This document shows positions 8,404 through 17,288 of a stretch of DNA of 64,000 nucleotides, piece after piece. The DNA comes from UBA2040 sp041751955 (GTDB taxonomy: Bacteria > Bacteroidota > Bacteroidia > Flavobacteriales_D > Crocinitomicaceae): contig JBGSIB010000005.1 of the NCBI GenBank assembly GCA_041751955.1, positions 5,309 to 69,308 of the forward strand, written 5' to 3'. The number at the start of each line of letters is the position of its first letter. Position 1 is the first letter of the stretch. The notes below the pieces were generated by a model, which worked only from the letters and a program-made list of their open reading frames with translations, was not told where the DNA came from and searched no databases. The position numbers and the translations under genes were made by a program.

Positions 8404-9756
8404 TTATACCAAACCTTGGTCTATCATTGAGTCTGCAACTTTTACGAATCCAGCAATATTAGCACCTTTAACGTAATCTACGTTTCCATCGCTACCTTTT
8501 CCGTATTGAACACAAGCTTCATGAATAGATACCATGATTCCGTGAAGTTTTTGATCCACTTCTTCACTTGGCCAAGACAAACGCAAAGAGTTTTGAGACA
8601 TTTCCAATCCCGATGTAGCAACACCACCTGCATTTGATGCTTTTCCTGGAGCAAACAAAATTTTCGCCGCTTGAAAGGCTTCAACCGCTTCTGGAGTAGA
8701 AGGCATATTTGCACCTTCCGCAACACACATACAACCGTTTGCTAACAAAGCTCTAGCTTCATCGCCATTCAATTCATTTTGCGTAGCACAAGGCAAAGCA
8801 ATATCTACTTTTTCACTCCAAGGGCGAGCACCTGCAGTGAATTTAGCGTTTGGATATTTCGTAACGTATTCAGAAATACGTCCTCTTTTCACATTTTTCA
8901 ATTCCATGATGAACGCCAATTTCTCTGCACCGATTCCATCTGCATCATAAATGTACCCTTCTGAATCCGACATAGTAACAACTCTAGCCCCAAATTGCGT
9001 AGCTTTTTCACAAGCGTATTGAGCTACATTTCCAGAACCTGAAACAGCTACGACTTTACCTTGGAAAGTATCGTTTTTCGTAGAAAGCATTTCTTTCGCG
9101 AAATATACTGTTCCGTATCCTGTCGCTTCTGGACGAATCAAAGATCCACCCCAGTTTCTTGCTTTACCAGTTAAAACGCCTGTAAATTCATTACGGATAC
9201 GTTTGTATTGACCAAACATGTAACCAATTTCACGACCACCAACACCGATATCACCAGCGGGAACGTCTGTATCAGCACCGATGTGACGACTCAATTCAGT
9301 CATAAAAGACTGACAAAATTTCATCACTTCCATTTCTGATTTGCCTTTCGGATCAAAATCAGAACCTCCTTTTCCACCGCCCATTGGCAAAGTAGTCAAA
9401 GAGTTTTTAAAGATTTGTTCGAATCCTAAAAATTTTAAAATTGACAAATTTACGGAAGGGTGAAAACGCAAACCTCCTTTATAAGGTCCTATTGCTGAAT
9501 TAAATTCAACACGGTATCCTCTATTCACTTGCATTTTTCCGGCATCATCCAACCAAGGAACGCGGAACAAAATAGTTCTTTCTGGCTCAACAATTCTTTC
9601 CAAGATATTGTTTTCCATGTATTTCGGATGGTCCTGAATGAAAGGAATAACTACCTCTGCTACTTCGTGTACCGCCTGTAAAAACTCAGCTTCATGGCCA
9701 TTTTTGGCTTTTACTTTGTCCATGAAAGCATCAATTTGTGCTTTATAATCGCTCAT
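8404..9756 (-). CDS. gdhA: NADP-type glutamate dehydrogenase
   Basis: Reversible reductive amination of 2-oxoglutarate to glutamate, linking nitrogen and carbon metabolism. The 450-residue length and the sequence type fit the hexameric bacterial NADP enzyme. Catalytic region PMGGGKGGSDFDPKGK carries the substrate lysines, GADTDVPAGDIGVGGREIGYM the catalytic Asp, and VVAVSGSGNVAQYACE the Rossmann fold. The C-terminus holds the conserved AGGVATSGLEMSQNS. Coenzyme choice is inferred from family, not from a single residue. Flanked by a -7 element upstream and a hairpin terminator downstream, so it looks monocistronic. Confidence 0.95.
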   Translation of the reverse strand: MSDYKAQIDAFMDKVKAKNGHEAEFLQAVHEVAEVVIPFIQDHPKYMENNILERIVEPERTILFRVPWLDDAGKMQVNRGYRVEFNSAIGPYKGGLRFHPSVNLSILKFLGFEQIFKNSLTTLPMGGGKGGSDFDPKGKSEMEVMKFCQSFMTELSRHIGADTDVPAGDIGVGGREIGYMFGQYKRIRNEFTGVLTGKARNWGGSLIRPEATGYGTVYFAKEMLSTKNDTFQGKVVAVSGSGNVAQYACEKATQFGARVVTMSDSEGYIYDADGIGAEKLAFIMELKNVKRGRISEYVTKYPNAKFTAGARPWSEKVDIALPCATQNELNGDEARALLANGCMCVAEGANMPSTPEAVEAFQAAKILFAPGKASNAGGVATSGLEMSQNSLRLSWPSEEVDQKLHGIMVSIHEACVQYGKGSDGNVDYVKGANIAGFVKVADSMIDQGLV

Positions 9757-9781
9757 TTTCTAAATAGGTTTAAAATCGAGG

Positions 9782-9789
9782 CAAATTTA
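9782..9789 (-). promoter_or_regulatory. gdhA: Bacteroidota -7 element TAAATTTG for gdhA
   Basis: On the minus strand TAAATTTG lies 25 nt before the gdhA ATG. Further upstream, CCAAC at 9833-9837 and GTTGG at 9846-9850 form a small inverted repeat that could be an operator, but this is weak. Confidence 0.4.
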
Positions 9790-9948
9790 ATTATAATATT
9801 TACTCTAAACGTTTCCATATTACCAAAATATACCAACATTATTTTGTTGGATTTCAATAGTTTCACAAAAATCGAATTAATGTTGGAAAAAAAGACAACC
9901 ATCGATTTGAATTTTCGTCATCTTTGTAACTAAGAAGAAATAAAAACT

Positions 9949-12654
9949 ATGAAATTAATAAATCGACTTTTCGTAACCACGTCGTTTGCATTAATAACCT
10001 TGACAAATAGCTACGGTCAGCTTCCTGCCGTAACTCTTTGTTTAGGCGTTGATACAACGGTATGTCAAGGACAAACTGTAAATATTGTTGATTGTGGAAC
10101 TGGTGGCCCAACTAGTGGTCCAACATTAACAAATCCCACTAATGTAATTTTAAGCGATGACCAATGGAGTGCTGCTATTCCAATGGGATTCAGTTTTAGT
10201 TTTTACGGACAGACGTATACATCATGTTTGATTGGTTCAAATTGTTTGGTTTCTTTCAACCTTGCTAGTGCCGGAGGATATTGTCCTTGGGTATTAAACG
10301 GAACACCACTTCCAACAAATACGGTTCCAGGAGGTCTGAATGCAGCGATGGGTTGTTATCAAGATTTAAATCCTGTTAATGCGGCTTCGGGTAGTATTCA
10401 ATACCAAACGATTGGAACAGCTCCAAATCGAAAATTTATCGTTTTATATAAAGGAATCACGATGTTCTCTTGTACGCAAGATTGTAATTATTCGGCTTTT
10501 ATTTTTTACGAAACAACGAACGTAATTGAATATCATCTTGGTAAAAAAGGAGAGTGTGGAAACTGGAATAGCAATCGTGCTATACAAGGAAACATGAATG
10601 CAGCAGGAACAGTTGCTCACATCACGCCAGGAAGAAACAACACTGTTTGGACAGCACTCAATGATGGTAAAAGATTTACGCCAACAAGCCCAACAAATAC
10701 GAATGCTTATGCAATATCAACTATTCCCTATCAAGCTATTTCATCGGCAGGTGGAGCTTCTGGTTTGCAATGGAGGTCAACATTGAATCAGCAATGGGCA
10801 TATACTCCCACATTAACTGTTACAAACGTTCCTCCTGGCACGACCGGATACTATTTGACAGGAACAGTCTGTGGAGCTTCAATTGGAGCGGTTTCCGATA
10901 CCACTTGGATAACACGAACGAATGCTTCTGTAACAGCAGCATCAACTGATGATATTTGTGGTTCAGGACAAGGTTCAGTTACTGCTACACCGGGAGCGGG
11001 AGTTTTACCATTCACTTATTCTTGGCCAGCATTAGGTCAAAATACAGCAGCGGTTACGGGTGTAACCCCAGGAACATACACAGTCAATGCAACAGACGCT
11101 AACGGATGTCCAGCAACAGCATCAACAACAGTTGGAAATACAGTTGCGACATCTTCAGGAACTACAACACAAGTCACTTGCTCTGGTGGAGCAGATGGTA
11201 CTGCAACCGCAACCATGACACCACTAGGTACTAATACGACTTATTTATGGAATGATGCTTTAGCGCAAAGTACACAAACTGCGGTTGGTCTAACAGCAGG
11301 AACTTATACTTGTACGATAACAAGTGATAACGGTTGTGTTGAAATCGTTACGGTAACTGTTACGGAAATTCCAGCTATTACCGCAAATATAATTAACCAA
11401 GTTGATGTAAACTGCCATTCTTTGAATACAGGAATCATTAACTTAAGTGTTATAAATGGAACGGCACCGTATATTTATTCTTGGAGTGGTTCGGCTTCAA
11501 CCACGGCAAACGCAAACGACTTGTTTGTAGGGCCGCAATCCGTTACCATTACAGACCAAAATAACTGTTCTGTTACATTAAATACTACGCTAAGTGAGCC
11601 ACCTGCTTTGTATATCGACAGCATGGCAACCGATACGATGATTTGTTCTGAATCAAGTATTTTGATTGGTGCAGTGGGAATGGGAGGTTCTACACCTTAC
11701 ATTTATACTTGGTATGAGAATGGTACACAAATTTCAAACTCTCAATATATCATGGTAGATCCTGTAAATTCAGGAACTCAATATGCGGTGGTTTTGTCTG
11801 AAGTTTGCGGAAGTCCTACAGATTCAGACACCTTGATGATTACATTCCTTCAAGATATCATTCCGATGGTCGTTCCTGACCCATATGAAGCTTGTGCTCC
11901 ATATACCTTTAATTTTGCGAACATATCGGTGAATGGTGCGGATATCGCAACAACAACTTATGATTTCAGTAATGGTGAGTCGCAAACAGTTCCTTTGATG
12001 AACGATGTCAATCAATTATTTGAAATCGCAGGTTTTTATGATGTGACGATGACGATAACTTCAGTCTACGGATGTGTTTACACAGGTACTTTTCCTCAAA
12101 TTATTTCCGCCTTGGAAAGACCTAAAGCAAGATTTAATATCTCTACCAATCCAACAACAATTTTCGAAACAAAAGTTGGAATGATTGATAAATCAGAAGA
12201 TGTTATCTCTTGGTTCTGGTATGCACCTGATGCCACTCCTTCAACTTCTACATTGCAAGAACCATTCTTTACTTTCCCATCAAAAGAAGGTAACTATGAA
12301 ATCAATTTGTTGGTGACATCATCTAAAGGTTGTATTGACTCAACAAAAGCAATATTGATTGTTAAAAGCGATATCATTGTTTATGCACCAAATACTTTTA
12401 CTCCTGATGGCGATCAATTCAATCAAAATTGGAAAGTTGTTACAGATGGATTAGATGGTCAAGATTGGCAGATTGAAGTTTATAACCGTTGGGGTGAAGT
12501 CGTATGGATTTCCAATGATTTGAATGCAGAATGGGACGGAACTTACGCAGGCAGAATTGTACCTCAAGGAGTTTACAATTGGAAAATGAGAGCGAAAAAA
12601 GTAGGTTCAGATGAACCACAAATATTCACCGGAAGCGTAATGATTATACGTTAA
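9949..12654 (+). CDS. Large secreted T9SS type B protein with SprB-like and PKD-like repeats
   Basis: Predicted surface or secreted adhesin-like protein, 901 residues. Order: signal peptide (1-23), an N-terminal Cys-rich stretch, a nidogen-like beta domain (about 60-240), two clear SprB-type repeats with the WxxxxTPGTYTVNATDANGC pattern (about 330-470), a third related repeat (about 475-550), PKD-like segments (about 650-805) and a C-terminal gliding-motility-associated (CHU_C) domain beginning YAPNTFTPDGDQFNQ, with VYNRWGEVVW and a final VMIIR. That last domain marks T9SS type B export and surface attachment. No enzyme motif is visible. Architecture is close to the protein encoded at 60346-62733. 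Apparently monocistronic, followed by a hairpin. Confidence 0.9.
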   Translation: MKLINRLFVTTSFALITLTNSYGQLPAVTLCLGVDTTVCQGQTVNIVDCGTGGPTSGPTLTNPTNVILSDDQWSAAIPMGFSFSFYGQTYTSCLIGSNCLVSFNLASAGGYCPWVLNGTPLPTNTVPGGLNAAMGCYQDLNPVNAASGSIQYQTIGTAPNRKFIVLYKGITMFSCTQDCNYSAFIFYETTNVIEYHLGKKGECGNWNSNRAIQGNMNAAGTVAHITPGRNNTVWTALNDGKRFTPTSPTNTNAYAISTIPYQAISSAGGASGLQWRSTLNQQWAYTPTLTVTNVPPGTTGYYLTGTVCGASIGAVSDTTWITRTNASVTAASTDDICGSGQGSVTATPGAGVLPFTYSWPALGQNTAAVTGVTPGTYTVNATDANGCPATASTTVGNTVATSSGTTTQVTCSGGADGTATATMTPLGTNTTYLWNDALAQSTQTAVGLTAGTYTCTITSDNGCVEIVTVTVTEIPAITANIINQVDVNCHSLNTGIINLSVINGTAPYIYSWSGSASTTANANDLFVGPQSVTITDQNNCSVTLNTTLSEPPALYIDSMATDTMICSESSILIGAVGMGGSTPYIYTWYENGTQISNSQYIMVDPVNSGTQYAVVLSEVCGSPTDSDTLMITFLQDIIPMVVPDPYEACAPYTFNFANISVNGADIATTTYDFSNGESQTVPLMNDVNQLFEIAGFYDVTMTITSVYGCVYTGTFPQIISALERPKARFNISTNPTTIFETKVGMIDKSEDVISWFWYAPDATPSTSTLQEPFFTFPSKEGNYEINLLVTSSKGCIDSTKAILIVKSDIIVYAPNTFTPDGDQFNQNWKVVTDGLDGQDWQIEVYNRWGEVVWISNDLNAEWDGTYAGRIVPQGVYNWKMRAKKVGSDEPQIFTGSVMIIR

Positions 12655-12676
12655 CCTATATTTTAAATTGACAACC

Positions 12677-12711
12677 AAAAAGGGAGATCCATATCGGGTG
12701 TCCTTTTTTTT
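12677..12711 (+). terminator. Probable terminator after the T9SS type B gene
   Basis: AAAAAGG pairs with CCTTTTTTTT around an imperfect loop. The lower stem is all A:T, so the structure is weaker than the other terminators here. Confidence 0.5.
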
Positions 12712-12724
12712 GGCTCGCCATTTG

Positions 12725-12732
12725 TATCTTTG
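12725..12732 (+). promoter_or_regulatory. Bacteroidota -7 element TATCTTTG for the DUF4197 gene
   Basis: Exact TAnnTTTG match lying just after the preceding terminator and 25 nt before the ATG at 12758. Confidence 0.5.
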
Positions 12733-12757
12733 TACTTATATTTGAAAAAACTAGAAA

Positions 12758-13492
12758 ATGAAAAAAATATTTATCGTTTGTGGAATCGTTGCCGGGTCAT
12801 TGATTTCGTGTGATGTACTGAATGAAGTAGCCAATGAAGTTCTAACCACAGATGGAACTACTACACCATCTTTAACAAATACAGAAGTTATATCTGGATT
12901 GAAAGAAGCCTTAACTGTCGGTATTAAAAATTCAGTGAATTTAACCTCAGTTACAGATGGATTTTTAGCGAATGCAGAGATTCGTTTGCCTTTCCCGCCA
13001 GATGCTTTGAAAGTTAAAGAAAAAGCATTAGAATTAGGCCTTTCTGGTCAAGTTGATAAATTTGAAACAACCTTGAACAGAGCAGCCGAGGAGGCAACGA
13101 AAGAAGCTTTACCTATTTTCATAAATGCCATTAAAGGAATGACCGTTTCGGATGGTTTTGCTATCTTGAACGGGGGAAATGGTGCAGCAACTAAATTTTT
13201 AAAGGACAATACAACTGCACAATTAACGGCTGCCTTTTCTCCCAAAGTTGCTGATGCAATCGCCAAAGTAAAACTGACAGATTATTGGGATCCATTGGCT
13301 GCCAAATACAATCAAGCCATGATTTTTACAGGCGGTGAAAAAGTAACGACTGATTTGAACGCTTTTGTTACCGCAAGAGCAATTGATGGACTTTTCACTA
13401 TGGTAGAAAAAGAAGAAAACAAAATTCGTGTTGATCCTTTGGCTCGCGTATCCGATATCCTTGTAAAAGTATTTGGAAGCGTTAAACCATAA
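12758..13492 (+). CDS. DUF4197 domain lipoprotein
   Basis: Predicted lipoprotein of 244 residues. The leader MKKIFIVCGIVAGSLISC ends in a lipobox with Cys at 18. The mature part is almost all helical and shows DUF4197 features: GLKEALTVGIKNSV near the start, AEIRLPFPPDALK, SDGFAILNGGNGAATKFL and a C-terminal DGLFTMVEKEENKIRVDP. The family is widespread in Gram-negative bacteria and has no established function. The stop lies 2 nt before the start of the nucleoside phosphorylase gene, so the two are co-transcribed, but no functional link is evident. Confidence 0.85.
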   Translation: MKKIFIVCGIVAGSLISCDVLNEVANEVLTTDGTTTPSLTNTEVISGLKEALTVGIKNSVNLTSVTDGFLANAEIRLPFPPDALKVKEKALELGLSGQVDKFETTLNRAAEEATKEALPIFINAIKGMTVSDGFAILNGGNGAATKFLKDNTTAQLTAAFSPKVADAIAKVKLTDYWDPLAAKYNQAMIFTGGEKVTTDLNAFVTARAIDGLFTMVEKEENKIRVDPLARVSDILVKVFGSVKP

Positions 13493-13494
13493 GT

Positions 13495-14355
13495 ATGCCT
13501 TTTCAATCGTCTGAGTTAGTTCTCAATAACAAAAATCAAGTCTATCATTTGGGCTTGAGTGCCGAGCACATTTCAGACAAAATAATATTAGTAGGTGACC
13601 AAGACCGTGTGGAATTGGTCACCTCTTTTTTTGACAGTATCGAGCATCGCTCACAACATAGAGAATTTGTATGTCACACCGGAATATACAAAGGCAAGCG
13701 CTTGTCAGTTTTATCTACTGGAATTGGAACGGACAACATAGATATTGTTGTTAATGAGTTGGATATTCTGGCCAATATCAATCTTGAAACCAAAGAATTA
13801 AATGCCGAAAGAAAAAGTTTAGAAATGATTCGAATTGGAACTTGTGGCATACTTCAATCCAACATTCCAATTCATCAATACATTCTTTCAGAAATGGCGC
13901 TAGGCTTAGATAATGTTGCCCATTTTTATGATATTTCTTTCACTTCAAAAGAAAAAAATCTGCTTTCTGAAATAAAAAACCACTGTCCATTTCCTGAAAA
14001 AGTGGAACCTTACTTGATTTCATCAAACGCAGACTTAACGAATCGATTGGAAGGAGAAAAAGTCCATAAAGGAATAACTTTAACGGCGAGTGGATTCTAC
14101 GGACCACAGGGAAGGAGTATACGTTTGCCTTTGAAAAATGAATGGCGAAAAACGCTGGAAAATTCAACCTTTCAAAATCATCCCATCACTAATTTTGAGA
14201 TGGAAAGTTCGGCGCTTTTCGCATTAGGACATGCATTAGGACACTCCTGTGCAACTATCTGTTTGGGTATAGCCAACAGACCAACTGGTGATTTTTCGAA
14301 AGATTACTCGAAACCTATGAATGAATTAATTCAATACGTTCTAGATAGATTTTAA
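13495..14355 (+). CDS. Nucleoside phosphorylase (uridine/purine phosphorylase family)
   Basis: Cytoplasmic enzyme of the PNP/UDP phosphorylase family, cleaving a nucleoside with phosphate to give base and ribose-1-phosphate. In 286 residues it has an N-terminal strand with VGDQDRVELV, the phosphate/ribose region STGIGTDNIDIVVNELD, RIGTCG, and the ribose-binding FEMESSALFALG near residue 238. The variant GIGTDN and the length are closer to uridine phosphorylase-like proteins than to trimeric PNP, but the substrate is not certain. It starts 2 nt after the DUF4197 gene and its stop overlaps the convergent cutC stop. Confidence 0.85.
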   Translation: MPFQSSELVLNNKNQVYHLGLSAEHISDKIILVGDQDRVELVTSFFDSIEHRSQHREFVCHTGIYKGKRLSVLSTGIGTDNIDIVVNELDILANINLETKELNAERKSLEMIRIGTCGILQSNIPIHQYILSEMALGLDNVAHFYDISFTSKEKNLLSEIKNHCPFPEKVEPYLISSNADLTNRLEGEKVHKGITLTASGFYGPQGRSIRLPLKNEWRKTLENSTFQNHPITNFEMESSALFALGHALGHSCATICLGIANRPTGDFSKDYSKPMNELIQYVLDRF

Positions 14356-15047
14356 GCTTTCAAAGCCGCTAACATTTCCGTTAGTTTCTTTTCACTTATT
14401 TGCAATCGATTGATGGAGAAACTTGAATTTTCTACAGCACCAGCTGCTGCCGCAGAAAAGTGAATGGCATCGGGTTGAATTTCTTTGGCTAATCGAGCTA
14501 TATTTCCTTGGTTTACTCCTCCTCCTATCATCAGTTCCAAATCATTACCAAAAACTTCCTTGATTTGCTTATAATTATCGAATCCTTGGTCCACATTCGC
14601 CGTTCGACCAGAAGTTAAAACTCTTTTAAATCGAAAAAATTTGAGCACTTCCACCCCATTTTCCCAATTCGTCATTTCATCAAAAGCACGGTGAAAAGTA
14701 AGTTCCTTCTTTTTCGTCAACTTTCGAATTTCGCCTATTAAAGTTGTATCAATTTCTTTATTTTCCTTCAAAGCACCTACTACAAAACCAGTAACAGGCA
14801 AATCCATAAGCCCATGAATTTCAGCCAATAAGGTTTCTTTCTCTAAGTCGGAGTATGCAAATCCGCCGGCACGTGGACGAATTAAAACATGTGTTTCCAA
14901 TTGTTGTTGCAAAGCCAAAAGGGTTAATCCGTTTGACGGCGTAGTTCCTCCAACTTCCAAATTGATACAAAGTTCCACACGATTAAAACCATATTTTTTC
15001 GCTAATAGAATCCCTTTCAAATCCGTCACACAAAGTTCCAGTTTCAT
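14352..15047 (-). CDS. cutC: CutC family protein
   Basis: TIM-barrel protein of 231 residues. Motifs include RVELCINLEVGGTTPSNGL near the N-terminus, HVLIRPRAGGFAYS, the TFHRAFDE strand (about 137), RVLTSGRTANVDQGFD and LMIGGGVNQGNI. CutC was named for copper homeostasis, but this role is disputed and the enzymatic activity is unsettled. No copper genes are nearby. The gene ends with a 4-nt overlap against the convergent phosphorylase, so no terminator separates them. Confidence 0.92.
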   Translation of the reverse strand: MKLELCVTDLKGILLAKKYGFNRVELCINLEVGGTTPSNGLTLLALQQQLETHVLIRPRAGGFAYSDLEKETLLAEIHGLMDLPVTGFVVGALKENKEIDTTLIGEIRKLTKKKELTFHRAFDEMTNWENGVEVLKFFRFKRVLTSGRTANVDQGFDNYKQIKEVFGNDLELMIGGGVNQGNIARLAKEIQPDAIHFSAAAAGAVENSSFSINRLQISEKKLTEMLAALKA

Positions 15048-15175
15048 GCTTTTTTTGTTGTAAATGTAATTAGATTTTCAGCTTGATTGGGCAAAATTTA
15101 ATTTGTAGTTTATCCCTAAAAAAAATCTATTTCACTTTTTCTAATTCTACTTTTTCACTATCTTAAAGTAAAATA

Positions 15176-15183
15176 TACTTTTG
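15176..15183 (+). promoter_or_regulatory. recQ: Bacteroidota -7 element TACTTTTG placed right at recQ
   Basis: TACTTTTG ends only 4 nt before the recQ ATG at 15188. With the usual spacing from this element to the transcription start, the mRNA would begin at or next to the start codon. Confidence 0.45.
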
Positions 15184-15187
15184 CAAC

Positions 15188-16999
15188 ATGGAGAAAAACC
15201 CGACGAAAATTCTCAAAGAATTCTTTGGTTACGATACTTTCAGAGATCAACAAGAAGAAATCGTACAAGCTGTTTTAGAAAAAAAAGATGCCTTGGTTTT
15301 GATGCCCACGGGAGGAGGAAAATCAATTTGCTTTCAAATCCCTAGTTTATTGTTGGATGGTATTACTTTGGTTATCTCTCCGTTGATTTCTTTGATGCAG
15401 GACCAAGTTCAGGCTCTAAAAGCAAATGGAATTCCTGCTGAATTTGTAAATAGCACGCAAGATTTCTTAACCAAAAATGAAATCCGTTCACAAGCTGAGA
15501 AAGGTCAACTAAAAATGCTTTATGTCGCTCCTGAAACTCTCTTCAGCAGCAGTGAAGATTGGATTTTGAATCTAAACTTGTCACTCGTTGCAATCGATGA
15601 AGCACATTGTGTTTCGATGTGGGGACACGATTTCAGACCTGAATACACACAAATTTTCACCCTTCGAAAAAAACTAGATCATCTCCCTTTCATAGGACTG
15701 ACGGCCACAGCGGACAAACATACGCGCCGCGATATCGTTGAACATTTAGGTTTGAAAAATCCTCAAATCTTCTTGAGTTCATTTGACCGACCGAATATTT
15801 CTTTGAAAGTCAGAGGAAATTTGCCCAAGTCACGAAAAATGGATGAAATCATCGCTTATGTGAAAAACAGACAAAACGAAACGGGAATTATTTATTGTCT
15901 TTCGAGAAAAGAAACAGAGGAAATTGCGGCCGTTTTGAGTTCTGCTGGAATTAACACTTCCTATTACCACGCGGGAATGGAACATGGTGCAAGAGCCAAA
16001 GTTCAAGACGATTTTTTGAACGACAACGTTCAAGTCATTTGCGCGACAATAGCCTTTGGAATGGGAATTGACAAAAGCAACGTACGATTTGTTATTCATA
16101 ACAATCTACCCAAGAATTTAGAAGGATATTATCAAGAAATTGGTCGTGCGGGCCGTGATGGATTGCCTTCTGAAGCTATTTTGTATTTCAACTATCGCGA
16201 TGTTAAATTGCTCAGTGATTTCGCAAAGGATAGCGCCCAAGAAGAAGTTTTATTGGAGAAATTGAATCGAATGGTTCAATATGCCGAGGCCGATCATTGC
16301 AGAAGGAAGATACTCCTCTCCTATTTTTCGGAGAATTTAGGAAAAGATTGTCAAAACTGCGATGTTTGCTCAAATCCTCCTAAATATTTTGATGGAACAA
16401 AACTTGCACAAATGGCGCTTTCTGCCGTGAAAAGATGTGAAGAAAACCTAGCGACACTCATGTTGATTGACACACTTAGAGGTGCTAAAACAGCGGAAAT
16501 TTTTGAACGTGGATTGGATAAAGTAAAAACTTATGGTGTTGGTGCGCAACACTCTTGGAAAGAATGGTCGCATTATTTGATAGGAATGAAAAATCAAGGG
16601 GTTTTTGAAATAGCTTATCACGAAAGAATGAACCTGAAAATCACGCCTTTTGGAGAAAATATTCTTTTTGGAAAACAAGATTTACATCTTTCACATTTCA
16701 TTGATTTAAAAGAAAACAAACCGCAAAAAGAGCCCAGAAAGGAAATTATTTTATCGTCTGATGAAATGTTGTTTGATCGTCTTCGGATGTTGCGGAAGAA
16801 GTTGGCAGTTCAAGCTAATGTTCCGCCTTACATTATTTTTAGTGATGTGAGTTTGCATGATATGGCTAATAAACTGCCTTCCAATTTGGATGAATTTCTG
16901 GAAGTGATTGGGGTTGGAAACGCCAAGGCTGAGCGATTTGGGAGGGACTTTTTGGCTTTAATTAAGGAGTTTGGTGAACGTGAAAGTGCAGTTCATTAA
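15188..16999 (+). CDS. recQ: ATP-dependent DNA helicase RecQ
   Basis: 3'-5' superfamily 2 helicase for recombination and replication-fork repair, 603 residues. Walker A is MPTGGGKS (39-46), motif II is DEAH (137-140), with GLTATAD and later helicase motifs ending QEIGRAGRDG. A RecQ zinc module follows, with Cys in HCRRKILLSYF and CQNCDVC. Then come an RQC-like winged helix and a C-terminal HRDC-like segment (about 530-600, EFLEVIGVGNAKAERFG). It is typical for a short Bacteroidota RecQ. ATG at 15188 is the only sensible start. Its stop overlaps that of the convergent DUF1059 gene. Confidence 0.95.
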   Translation: MEKNPTKILKEFFGYDTFRDQQEEIVQAVLEKKDALVLMPTGGGKSICFQIPSLLLDGITLVISPLISLMQDQVQALKANGIPAEFVNSTQDFLTKNEIRSQAEKGQLKMLYVAPETLFSSSEDWILNLNLSLVAIDEAHCVSMWGHDFRPEYTQIFTLRKKLDHLPFIGLTATADKHTRRDIVEHLGLKNPQIFLSSFDRPNISLKVRGNLPKSRKMDEIIAYVKNRQNETGIIYCLSRKETEEIAAVLSSAGINTSYYHAGMEHGARAKVQDDFLNDNVQVICATIAFGMGIDKSNVRFVIHNNLPKNLEGYYQEIGRAGRDGLPSEAILYFNYRDVKLLSDFAKDSAQEEVLLEKLNRMVQYAEADHCRRKILLSYFSENLGKDCQNCDVCSNPPKYFDGTKLAQMALSAVKRCEENLATLMLIDTLRGAKTAEIFERGLDKVKTYGVGAQHSWKEWSHYLIGMKNQGVFEIAYHERMNLKITPFGENILFGKQDLHLSHFIDLKENKPQKEPRKEIILSSDEMLFDRLRMLRKKLAVQANVPPYIIFSDVSLHDMANKLPSNLDEFLEVIGVGNAKAERFGRDFLALIKEFGERESAVH

Positions 17000-17232
17000 T
17001 CTTCTGGCAAATTCTCAAACTCTCTTTTCTTACTTTCAAACCAAGCTTGCATTTCTTGAGGTGTTTCCAACTTTTCCATCATGTCTTGCATGGCAGCTAG
17101 ATGATCCTTATCTTTTTTATGGTACATCTCCGTACCGTGTTTTTTGCTCATTTCGGCAATTTCTTCGAATGTGTTGGCACGAAATTCGAGTCCGCACGCG
17201 CCGCCCAGTTCTTCGCAAGTCATTGTTTTCAT
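16996..17232 (-). CDS. DUF1059 family small protein
   Basis: Small cytoplasmic protein of 78 residues. The start MTCEELGGACGLEFRANTFE, with two Cys and the FRA..FEEIAEMSKKH pattern, matches DUF1059, a family of short proteins of unknown role. The C-terminal half is a charged helix. It lies downstream of the GH20 gene on the same strand with a 56-nt gap, and its stop overlaps the recQ stop by 4 nt on the opposite strand. A longer plus-strand open frame across this region is rejected as an antisense shadow. Confidence 0.8.
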   Translation of the reverse strand: MKTMTCEELGGACGLEFRANTFEEIAEMSKKHGTEMYHKKDKDHLAAMQDMMEKLETPQEMQAWFESKKREFENLPED

Positions 17233-17288
17233 TGGTCTTGTTTTGTAAAGTTAGAAAAATCTTAAAAAAAGCCCCGATTAGACTAAAT

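Noticed and set aside
9694..9933. 79-residue plus-strand frame across the gdhA promoter region
   Set aside because: It overlaps the 5' end of gdhA antisense and its promoter, and the sequence is AT-driven Ile/Phe/Asn-rich.
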